A stretch of 36,157 nucleotides of DNA. Source: Bacteroidales bacterium (GTDB lineage: Bacteria; Bacteroidota; Bacteroidia; Bacteroidales; UBA7960). The notes under the pieces are model-generated. The model did no database searches. It had not been told where the DNA came from and saw nothing but the letters and a program-made list of their open reading frames with translations. This document shows, piece after piece, positions 1 through 6,488 of the stretch. The position numbers and the translations under genes were made by a program. Each line of letters starts with the position of its first letter. Within the stretch, counting starts at the first letter, position 1. The stretch covers positions 1-36,157 of the forward strand of contig SKTA01000071.1 of the NCBI GenBank assembly GCA_007122745.1, read 5' to 3'.

Positions 1-1217
1 ATTATATCCAGTTCAGCATCCGATATACCGCTGCGCGCCTTAAAGCCATCATACCAAATATCAAAAGGCTCCAAATCCCGTCCCAACCTGCTTGCAATCA
101 ACCCGCCAACCTCTTTCATTACAGGGGAGCTAACCAGTTCGATAAAAACGGCTTCAACCTCCTCCATGCTCATTTCCAACCCTTGCTCGAAAGCGCGTTC
201 AATTGCTGTCGGATAGTTGGGCGCATAAGGGTCAGCCGCTTTCCTGGCATGGAAATTCTCCAGTAAATGGTTGTAGCGGGTGTCAGGCTCGGGTTCGGTT
301 GATAGGATTTCCCCCTCGAGGTGCACCTCATTTGTGAAAGGGTTCCATTTTACCTTGTCGTTGTTGATCACCTTTTCCGGAATGCTTTGATCGATGATGC
401 GTTGCATCACCTGGTAGATTATGCTTTGTTTTTTAAACCCCTCTACGGTACCGTCATAGTTTGCCTTCAGTTCATCACGCAGCCCCCAGTGTGTGATCAG
501 GCGCAAATGATCCGGAAACAGTTGCTCTCCCTTATCGTTGACCAGCTGCCCCATGATGATGTTGTATTCCGAAACATAGTTGTCCGCTTCGGTTCCGACA
601 CGCGAAATATGCTGTGTGACTTCGGCAGGAATGCGTGAGGTGAACACATCGCCCATCCGGGCATAAGCCCAATCAAGACGCCCCAAATCCTGACCGAGTT
701 CATTCTTTTCTTCAAGAGAATAAAAAGGAAAATTCAGAACGGTCAGAAAAGCGATTTTGTTTTTGTAAAAGTCTTCCGCAAGGTGTGCAGCAGGTGCATA
801 GCTGCCAAACATCACATCAACAGGCTGAATCGGTCCCCAGTCGAGATGAAGCGGCTTGGTAAGCTCCAGCATCATTTGGTTAAAATGGCCCCAGATGTAC
901 TCGTAATTGCGCGACAACTTGTTGAAAAGCTCCTTTCGTTGTTCCTGATCGGCAATATAGCTTTCCAGACAGAAACGTTTGTAATCCTCTGTGCTACCAT
1001 CCTGCTCTGTCCATAACGCAGCAACCTGGGTGGCGCCAAGATGTATCATTTCCTTGTTCTCCACGCCATGCTCCTTAACCAAATCCTTGACCACCTGTTC
1101 CACAGCTTTATCAGATATAATACCCATAGTTATAGTTTGTTTTCTGTTGCTGTCTGTCGTACATCCTGCTGAGAACAACATAACAGCAATTGTGATTAGA
1201 CTCAGTAATTTTTTCAT
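1..1217 (-). CDS. Unrecognised Bacteroidota lipoprotein, 3' end outside the window
   Basis: An open frame runs without a stop from ATG at 1217 to the left edge, so 405 residues are visible and the C-terminus is missing. The N-terminus (MKKLLSLITIAVMLFSAGC) is a lipoprotein signal peptide with Cys19 as the likely lipidated residue; the -3 position is Ser rather than Leu, which is a relaxed lipobox. The mature part is acidic, rich in aromatic residues and looks globular, with no further membrane segment. It has a distinctive stretch FDIWYDGFKARSGIS near the visible end. I see no HExxH or other catalytic signature and do not recognise the family. It is probably an outer-membrane or periplasmic lipoprotein. 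It is divergent from the encapsulin operon and separated from it by 356 bp. The reading frame and signal are secure; the function is unknown. Confidence 0.85.
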   Translation of the reverse strand, partial: MKKLLSLITIAVMLFSAGCTTDSNRKQTITMGIISDKAVEQVVKDLVKEHGVENKEMIHLGATQVAALWTEQDGSTEDYKRFCLESYIADQEQRKELFNKLSRNYEYIWGHFNQMMLELTKPLHLDWGPIQPVDVMFGSYAPAAHLAEDFYKNKIAFLTVLNFPFYSLEEKNELGQDLGRLDWAYARMGDVFTSRIPAEVTQHISRVGTEADNYVSEYNIIMGQLVNDKGEQLFPDHLRLITHWGLRDELKANYDGTVEGFKKQSIIYQVMQRIIDQSIPEKVINNDKVKWNPFTNEVHLEGEILSTEPEPDTRYNHLLENFHARKAADPYAPNYPTAIERAFEQGLEMSMEEVEAVFIELVSSPVMKEVGGLIASRLGRDLEPFDIWYDGFKARSGISDAELDI

Positions 1218-1278
1218 GACTGTCTTTTGTTTTTTTGTAATAATTGTGATTATTCATCTGTGAATAACCATATCGGAG

Positions 1279-1286
1279 CAAAAATA
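1279..1286 (-). promoter_or_regulatory. Possible -7 box for the lipoprotein gene
   Basis: Read on the minus strand this is TATTTTTG, a match to the Bacteroidota -7 consensus TAnnTTTG, about 60 bp upstream of the ATG at 1217. No TTTG lies at the expected distance further upstream, so the assignment is weak. Confidence 0.3.
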
Positions 1287-1430
1287 AACAAAAGCATCAT
1301 ATGTTTCTAATACATCTGCATCAAAAAGAAAAACCTGTTTCGACCGATTGGTTTTTGTCATATATCAATCATCAAAACAGAAATCATCTGATAACTTATT
1401 AAATATCAAACAAATCTTGTGTCGCTATTG

Positions 1431-1462
1431 TTTGTATAGTATATGCAAAATAGTTACATTTG
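1431..1462 (+). promoter_or_regulatory. Promoter of the encapsulin operon
   Basis: A TTTG at 1431-1434 and TACATTTG at 1455-1462 are separated by 20 bp. This matches the Bacteroidota primary sigma consensus (TTTG at -33, TAnnTTTG at -7). Transcription would begin near 1467-1470, giving a leader of about 105 nt before the cargo gene at 1574. This is the best promoter match I found in the window. Confidence 0.75.
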
Positions 1463-1467
1463 CATAT
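1441..1467. promoter_or_regulatory. Perfect 9-bp inverted repeat over the encapsulin -7 box (probable operator)
   Basis: ATATGCAAA at 1441-1449 and its exact reverse complement TTTGCATAT at 1459-1467 flank a 9-nt spacer. The right arm includes the TTTG of the -7 box and reaches the expected transcription start. A dimeric repressor bound here would block RNA polymerase. The arms do not resemble a classical Fur box, so the regulator is unknown. The symmetry is directly visible; its role is inferred. Confidence 0.6.
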
Positions 1468-1469
1468 GC

Positions 1470-1516
1470 CTGATTTTATGAAGTGTAAAACAAATCAGAT
1501 TATACCGACTGATTTT
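1470..1516 (+). promoter_or_regulatory. Repeated leader element with two alternative pairings
   Basis: CTGATTTT occurs at 1470-1477 and again at 1509-1516, with AAATCAG at 1492-1498 between them. The central segment can pair over 7 bp with either flanking copy, with a 15-nt or a 10-nt loop, so two mutually exclusive hairpins are possible at the 5' end of the predicted encapsulin mRNA. It could also be a protein-binding repeat. The pairs are AT-rich and the stability is modest. Confidence 0.4.
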
Positions 1517-1573
1517 AAGGCATCAAAAAATCATTCAATTTAAAACAATCATAACAATTAAAAACAATTTATT

Positions 1574-1936
1574 ATGTCAGCTTATCACGAACCAGCAGAT
1601 GAATTATCACAAGAGGCACGAAATTTCTCACGTGCACTCAACAGTTTAAAGGAGGAAATTGAGGCGGTAGACTGGTACCACCAGCGTGTTGTTACCAGCA
1701 ACGACCCCGACCTGAAAGCCATTATGGCGCACAATCGCGATGAAGAGATTGAGCATGCCTGCATGGCACTCGAGTGGCTGCGTCGCAATATGCCCGGTTG
1801 GGATGAAGAATTGCGTAACTGGCTGTTCAAAGAGGGCGAAATCATGGGAAGTCATGGACACGATCACGATGACCATGACCACGGTGATCATGCTAGTGGC
1901 TCAGATTCATTAGGAATTGGAAAAATTAATAAGTAA
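1574..1936 (+). CDS. Encapsulated ferritin-like protein (EncFtn), encapsulin cargo
   Basis: This 120-residue protein belongs to the EncFtn family. These are short two-helix ferroxidases that form the iron site at a dimer interface and act inside an encapsulin shell. The family core is present: EEIEAVDWY followed by AHNRDEEIEHACM. By alignment from memory with the Rhodospirillum rubrum protein, the ferroxidase ligands are Glu28, Glu58 and His61, with Trp34 nearby. The C-terminus, SLGIGKINK (residues 112-120), is the typical cargo-loading peptide that docks on the inner shell wall. Between core and peptide lies a His/Asp-rich linker (residues 94-106, six His), which is unusual. The encapsulin gene follows after 11 bp in the same operon. 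The expected role is iron oxidation and storage, which also limits oxidative stress. The start lacks a Shine-Dalgarno sequence but has an A-rich upstream stretch. Confidence 0.95.
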   Translation: MSAYHEPADELSQEARNFSRALNSLKEEIEAVDWYHQRVVTSNDPDLKAIMAHNRDEEIEHACMALEWLRRNMPGWDEELRNWLFKEGEIMGSHGHDHDDHDHGDHASGSDSLGIGKINK

Positions 1937-1942
1937 AGGAGG
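1935..1942 (+). promoter_or_regulatory. Strong Shine-Dalgarno site for encapsulin
   Basis: AAAGGAGG ends 5 nt before the encapsulin ATG at 1948 and overlaps the last two bases of the cargo stop codon. Most genes in this window lack such a site, so it probably supports the high translation that a shell of many subunits needs. Confidence 0.75.
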
Positions 1943-1947
1943 ACAAT

Positions 1948-2739
1948 ATGGATATTTTAAGAAAATCAATGGCGCCGATTTCGGATGCCGCATGGGAAGA
2001 GATCAATGAGACAGCTGTAGAAGTTCTCACTTCTGTTCTTTCCGGACGTAAATTTTTGGATATAGAAGGACCTAAAGGCTGGGACTATGCCGCTTTATCA
2101 ACAGGGCGCATTCAGGTTCCTGCAAATCAGAAAGGTGCTGTGAAATATGGCACACATCAGGTGTTGCCCCTGGTAGAGGCAAGAGTTCCTTTTGAGTTGA
2201 ACATCTGGGAACTGGATAATGTTGCCCGTGGTGCCGAAGACATTGACCTTGAAGCAATGGAGGATGCCGCCAGGGAGATTGCAAAGTTTGAAGAAACAGC
2301 AATCTATGAAGGCTTTAAAGCCGGTCAGATTGCCGGATTAAAACAAAGATCCGATTATGATGTCATGCCCTTTCCCCAGGTCGGTGAAGAGATTGCCGGT
2401 GCAATCGCTACAGCAGTATCAAAGCTGAAGGCCAACTCTATAGAAGGCCCATACTCGTTGGTGCTTAATACCGAAAAGTGGCAGCAGGTAAATGCATACG
2501 TAAAGGGGTATCCGCTGCGCAAACAGTTGGAGAGCCTTTTAGGTGGCAGCATCATCATGGCGCCTTATGTGAAGGATTCTTATCTGGTATCGGAGCGTGG
2601 AGGAGACTTCCGCCTGGTGCTCGGTCAAGACCTCTCAATTGGTTATGAATCTCACAACAATAAAACAGTACAGCTCTATTTTACAGAGTCTTTCACCTTC
2701 CAGGTGATTGATCCTGCAGCAGTGCTTGTACTTAAATAG
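1948..2739 (+). CDS. Family 1 encapsulin shell protein
   Basis: This 263-residue protein is the usual length of family 1 encapsulins, HK97-fold proteins that self-assemble into icosahedral nanocompartments in the cytoplasm. Diagnostic stretches are the N-terminal MDILRKSMAPISDAAW, the RKFLDIEGPKGWDYAA segment, the ELNIWELDNVARGAEDIDL segment with the Trp found near the flavin/E-loop region of related shells, and the C-terminal YFTESFTFQVIDPAA. It lies directly after its cargo gene (11-bp gap), so the shell should package the EncFtn enzyme through the cargo's terminal peptide. It has a strong Shine-Dalgarno site and is followed by a hairpin terminator, so the operon has just two genes. The assignment is firm; the particle size cannot be told from sequence alone. 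Confidence 0.96.
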   Translation: MDILRKSMAPISDAAWEEINETAVEVLTSVLSGRKFLDIEGPKGWDYAALSTGRIQVPANQKGAVKYGTHQVLPLVEARVPFELNIWELDNVARGAEDIDLEAMEDAAREIAKFEETAIYEGFKAGQIAGLKQRSDYDVMPFPQVGEEIAGAIATAVSKLKANSIEGPYSLVLNTEKWQQVNAYVKGYPLRKQLESLLGGSIIMAPYVKDSYLVSERGGDFRLVLGQDLSIGYESHNNKTVQLYFTESFTFQVIDPAAVLVLK

Positions 2740-2765
2740 CAGTTTTTATCAATAGGTTTTGGTTT

Positions 2766-2798
2766 TGAAGGAGGGCTTTTTACAGGTCCTCCTTTTTT
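2766..2798 (+). terminator. Rho-independent terminator of the encapsulin operon
   Basis: AAGGAGG at 2768-2774 pairs with CCTCCTT at 2788-2794 (7 bp, 13-nt loop), followed by a T run to 2798. It lies 28 bp after the encapsulin stop codon. Confidence 0.8.
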
Positions 2799-2871
2799 GA
2801 TGTCCGGCCCTGATTAGGGTGGATTCTGTCGACTATTGGTTTAATTAATGCCAACTTGCCCGGGAATTGTT

Positions 2872-2879
2872 TAAATTTG
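2872..2879 (+). promoter_or_regulatory. Possible -7 box for the type IX cargo gene
   Basis: TAAATTTG matches TAnnTTTG and lies about 53 bp upstream of the start codon at 2932. No good TTTG sits at the expected -33 distance, so support is partial. Confidence 0.4.
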
Positions 2880-2920
2880 AACTGTTTGAAACTTTAATAA
2901 CATATGTATTACCTGGTAAA

Positions 2921-2926
2921 AAGGAG
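2921..2926 (+). promoter_or_regulatory. Ribosome binding site that favours TTG 2932 as start
   Basis: AAGGAG at 2921-2926 overlaps the G of an in-frame GTG at 2926 and so cannot serve it. It is spaced 5 nt from the in-frame TTG at 2932. Confidence 0.55.
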
Positions 2927-2931
2927 TGATT

Positions 2932-5172
2932 TTGGACAAAAGAGACATTCTTCTGATTCTGTTTTTGCTTTTTGTTTCCCCGGGGTTACAGGCTTTCAGT
3001 GATGGCAGGGACAAGTCTGAGAAACTGGGCCGGAAAAACGAAAAAACCACCTCCTTTTCACAGCTTCAGGAAGACCTGATTCTATTTGAGTCTTTTGAAG
3101 AAGAAGGGGTGTTCCCACCGGTAGGATGGACCTACGTCAACGGAGAACCTGGAGCCTATTGGCAACAGAACAACATCTATTCCTATGACGGTGATTTATC
3201 AGCCCGCGCCTATCAGGGCTATCAGTCAAACTACCAGGCCAATGAATGGCTTATCACCCCTCAAATCGACTTTGATAATCCTGCAGCCCGGTGGCTGACC
3301 TTTTTTGGTTTTACCCACAGCGAACCGGACGGCGTGAGAGAAAAGTTGCACATTATGGCTGTCGATCAGGTTTATGATAACGTGGAAACCCTGTATGATA
3401 ATGCCATTATTTTGGATGTGGTTTCGTTAGGATACCCCTGGGCAGAATACATCATAGATATGAGTCAGCTTAGCGGAGAAATGCACCTCGCTTTCGTGTA
3501 TCTGGTCCGGGAGGAAGACGAAACATCATTTGCGTGGCTTTATCTGGATAAAGTGAAGGTCGGCAATTTCGATATCCATACACTCACCATGGAGGCTCCT
3601 GAGGGAGATGGATCGACCAATCCTGCCCCGGGTCAACACCCATATGTAGATGGACGCACAGTTGTTTTACAGGCCATTCCCGATTATGGTTGGGACTTCA
3701 GCCACTGGGAAGGAGATGTCCATGAGCCATATAACATGAACACGATGATACTCATGGATGAGGATAAAACTGTAAAAGCGCATTTTACGCCTCTTGAACC
3801 CTATCCGGTTCCCTTTTTTGAAGATTTTTCGGGATTGACAATCTCAGCAATACCTGTAGGATGGACCAAAACCCATCCGAACTGGGGTGCATGGCCAACA
3901 ACCAACGCCGGAGGTGCCCGTCCCGAAATGCGCTTTCATTGGAATCCCTCCTCCGATGACAATCTGTTTCGTCTGACAACCCGCCCAATTAATGCAGGCC
4001 AGGCATCTGAACTTATGCTCGAATTCAGACATTTTGTGAATGATTTTCTTGGAAATTACATACTTAAGGTTCAGTCTTCTACCGACACAATACACTGGAA
4101 CGATGAGTGGGCTCACTATATGAAATCTTCCGCAAGGGAGGGTGAAAAGCCTGCTAAAAGGCAACTTGGCAGAGACCATGGCCCGGAAGTGGTGACCGTT
4201 AACCTGAATCACCTGACCGGAGAGGAGGCGTTTTATATTGCTTTTGTTTTTGAAGGCGATAACAGCCGGATCAATTCCTGGTTTATTGATGATGTTTTCA
4301 TTGGAGACACGCAACCCTATTACACTGTCAACTTTCTGGTAAAAAACAAACTGGATGGTGAACCAATAGGTGGTGTGCTGATTGGTATTGAAAACACCGG
4401 TCTTTACACCCATACCAACAACAATGGCTTTGCCTCTTTTGAATTGACTTCAGGAAGCTATAAAGCTTTGTTAAGCAAAGAAGAGTTTAATAACAAAGAG
4501 ATCCCTTTTGTTGTGGAGGAGGAAAATTTACTTATTGAGGTTGAAATGGAACCGGTGGATTATTCTCATAATGTAATTTTTAATGTAAACATGGGTGATG
4601 CGGTGTTTGGCGATGGGAACATTGCTTTTGATCCCGATGCAAATCATCAGGTGTATGTTGCCGGCTCTTTTGTGGGAGACTGGATCACGCCGGGCGAAAA
4701 CCCGGATTACAGGCTAAATCCCAGGCCTGAAAATCCTGACATGTATACCGTTACCTTGCAGCTGAATAAAGATACTTACGAATATAAATATTTTGTAGTT
4801 TTGGATGAACAGCCGGGATGGGACTACGGAGAATGGGAGGGAGAACCAAACCGGACAGTGGTGGTTTTGGGTCCTGACGTGGTCAGTGATGTGTGGGGGG
4901 ACCAGCCGGTTGACACGGACGATCCCGACTTTTTTCACAACCAGATCACTGTGTTTCCCAATCCGGCTCATCACCATGTGCATTTAAAGGTTGATAATCC
5001 GGATGGACTGAGTTATGTGTTGTTTGACATGAACGGTGGAAAGCTTAATGCTGAAAAACTTTCCGCATACAAAACCTCCATCCCGGTTTATAACCTGAGT
5101 ACAGGTACCTATTTGATCAAAATCATGAAAGGTCAAAAGGACATAAAGAACGTTTTGATCATCAAAAAATAA
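2932..5172 (+). CDS. Modular secreted protein with type IX secretion C-terminal sorting domain
   Basis: About 746 residues. A signal peptide (through about residue 22) is followed by a choice-of-anchor J/cleaved-adhesin domain (about 50-210, with ESFEEEGVFPPVGWTYVNG), an InlB-type B-repeat domain (about 215-290, FSHWEGD...VKAHFTP), a second choice-of-anchor J domain (about 295-460), a carboxypeptidase-regulatory-like domain (about 470-545), and a starch-binding-like beta domain (about 550-665, VYVAGSFVGDW). It ends in a type A Por-secretion tail (about 675-746, ITVFPNPA...STGTYLIKI). The tail marks it as a substrate of the type IX system, whose core genes lie at 31.6-36.2 kb. It is probably an adhesive or carbohydrate-binding surface protein; no catalytic domain is visible. 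The start is TTG or GTG; I prefer TTG because of ribosome-site spacing. A FISUMP gene follows after 40 bp. Confidence 0.9.
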   Translation: MDKRDILLILFLLFVSPGLQAFSDGRDKSEKLGRKNEKTTSFSQLQEDLILFESFEEEGVFPPVGWTYVNGEPGAYWQQNNIYSYDGDLSARAYQGYQSNYQANEWLITPQIDFDNPAARWLTFFGFTHSEPDGVREKLHIMAVDQVYDNVETLYDNAIILDVVSLGYPWAEYIIDMSQLSGEMHLAFVYLVREEDETSFAWLYLDKVKVGNFDIHTLTMEAPEGDGSTNPAPGQHPYVDGRTVVLQAIPDYGWDFSHWEGDVHEPYNMNTMILMDEDKTVKAHFTPLEPYPVPFFEDFSGLTISAIPVGWTKTHPNWGAWPTTNAGGARPEMRFHWNPSSDDNLFRLTTRPINAGQASELMLEFRHFVNDFLGNYILKVQSSTDTIHWNDEWAHYMKSSAREGEKPAKRQLGRDHGPEVVTVNLNHLTGEEAFYIAFVFEGDNSRINSWFIDDVFIGDTQPYYTVNFLVKNKLDGEPIGGVLIGIENTGLYTHTNNNGFASFELTSGSYKALLSKEEFNNKEIPFVVEEENLLIEVEMEPVDYSHNVIFNVNMGDAVFGDGNIAFDPDANHQVYVAGSFVGDWITPGENPDYRLNPRPENPDMYTVTLQLNKDTYEYKYFVVLDEQPGWDYGEWEGEPNRTVVVLGPDVVSDVWGDQPVDTDDPDFFHNQITVFPNPAHHHVHLKVDNPDGLSYVLFDMNGGKLNAEKLSAYKTSIPVYNLSTGTYLIKIMKGQKDIKNVLIIKK

Positions 5173-5212
5173 CCAAAACAATTAACAACCCATAATTAAA
5201 AAAACATCAACA

Positions 5213-6454
5213 ATGAAAAAAACTGTTGTTTTGTTTTTGCTGGCATCCTTTGTCTGCTTAAGCCTTCATGCGCAGTCACCTAAAGGTTTCAACTATCAGG
5301 CAGTGGCGCGCGATATTTCCGGAGAGATACTCGCTGACCAGGGCGTGGGTCTGCAAATCGACATTTTGCAGGGATCAATTGAAGGAGAAGCGGTTTACCG
5401 GGAAGTATTTTTTCCTGTAACCAATGAGTTTGGACTGATCAATATAGTTGTTGGAAGCGGAAGTGTGCTTTATGGCAACTTTGAGGAAATTGACTGGTCT
5501 CAGGGCCCCTGCTTTATTCAGATACATCTTGATCCGGATGGGGGTTCAGATTTTGCCGAGATGGGCACCAGCCAACTCCTCAGCGTACCCTATGCCCTGC
5601 ATGCATCAACCTCTGCCGACAGCTTCAGTGGAGATTATCAAGATCTTGAAAACTTGCCAGACCTTGACAATATGGTATTGCTTCATAATCCCCAGTCGGG
5701 AGATATGTTGTATTATTCCGGTGAAAACTGGGAAGCGATACCGATTGGTGAAGAGGGGCAGGTACTGACCATTGTTGACGGGTTGATACAGTGGGCTGAT
5801 CCGGAGCATGATCCGGGCAATACCGTGACCGATATTGACGGAAACGTGTATCAGATTGTTGAGATTGATGGCGTTGAATGGATGGCTGAAAACCTGAAAG
5901 TGACAACCTACCGCAACGGTGATCCCATCCCGAATGTAACCGCAAACAGTGATTGGGCAGCCCTCGAAACGGGTGCCTATGCTGCTTACAACAACAACAT
6001 CGCTCATGTGGAAACTTATGGATATCTCTATAACTGGTATGCTGTTGATGACGAGAGAGAACTTTGTCCGGAAGGATGGCGGGTCCCTTCCGATGAGGAA
6101 TTTGAAGACTTCATGAACTTTCTGGATCCCAATGGCAGCATCAACGACAACAATGCTTCAGGAAAGATCAAAGCTACCGGCACTTTGGGCGACGGAGAAG
6201 GGGGGTTATGGTCACCGCCGAATACCGGAGCTGTTGACCAATATGGGTTTTCCGCACTTCCTGCCGGGGGCAGGTTTTCCAACGGAAACTTTGCAGGCAT
6301 GAATGCCCTGACCTATTTTTGGTCTGCCACACCCACACCTTCCGAAATACTTCAAAGGGCCTGGATTTGGTACATGAGCTACAACAGCGACACGTTTTAC
6401 CGCAACAACTATTCACGCAAAGAAGGATATAGCATCCGCTGTATTAAAGACTGA
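5213..6454 (+). CDS. Secreted FISUMP-domain protein
   Basis: 413 residues with a clear signal peptide (MKKTVVLFLLASFVCLSLHA). Residues about 22-135 form an N-terminal domain frequent in Bacteroidota secreted proteins (PKGFNYQAVARD ... GTSQLLSVPYALHA). Residues about 200-413 match the Fibrobacter succinogenes major paralogous domain, with VEWMAENLKVTTYRNGDPI, GYLYNWYAV, CPEGWRVPSDEEF and the closing YSIRCIKD. The fold is related to C-type-lectin and formylglycine-generating-like modules and is often found on cell surfaces. There is no type IX sorting tail, so it is exported at least to the periplasm; its route to the surface is unclear. It probably shares a transcript with the upstream cargo gene. 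Confidence 0.88.
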   Translation: MKKTVVLFLLASFVCLSLHAQSPKGFNYQAVARDISGEILADQGVGLQIDILQGSIEGEAVYREVFFPVTNEFGLINIVVGSGSVLYGNFEEIDWSQGPCFIQIHLDPDGGSDFAEMGTSQLLSVPYALHASTSADSFSGDYQDLENLPDLDNMVLLHNPQSGDMLYYSGENWEAIPIGEEGQVLTIVDGLIQWADPEHDPGNTVTDIDGNVYQIVEIDGVEWMAENLKVTTYRNGDPIPNVTANSDWAALETGAYAAYNNNIAHVETYGYLYNWYAVDDERELCPEGWRVPSDEEFEDFMNFLDPNGSINDNNASGKIKATGTLGDGEGGLWSPPNTGAVDQYGFSALPAGGRFSNGNFAGMNALTYFWSATPTPSEILQRAWIWYMSYNSDTFYRNNYSRKEGYSIRCIKD

Positions 6455-6488
6455 TGCGTGTTCAGCCGTTAAAAAAGGGCTTGGCCAA

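Larger units (their letters stand above)
1218..1573. other. Intergenic region between divergent lipoprotein and encapsulin genes
   Basis: This 356-bp AT-rich stretch has no credible gene. It holds the encapsulin promoter with its overlapping inverted repeat (1431-1467), a repeated CTGATTTT element in the probable encapsulin leader (1470-1516), and a weak -7 box for the lipoprotein gene. I see nothing definite between 1290 and 1430 beyond AT-rich sequence. Confidence 0.7.

Noticed and set aside
497..715. 72-codon minus-strand open frame, and plus-strand frames at 321-638, 783-1016 and 991-1263
   Set aside because: All are covered by the continuous 405-codon lipoprotein frame that runs off the left edge.
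1441..1467. Classical Fur box in the encapsulin promoter
   Set aside because: The arms ATATGCAAA/TTTGCATAT do not follow the GATAAT hexamer pattern; the site is kept only as an unassigned operator.
3844..4413. 189-codon minus-strand open frame
   Set aside because: Antisense shadow of the type IX cargo gene with a Cys/His-rich translation typical of out-of-frame reading.
6455..6488. Terminator between the FISUMP gene and mscS
   Set aside because: GGGCTTGGCC is partly self-complementary, but I could not form a stable stem followed by a T run.
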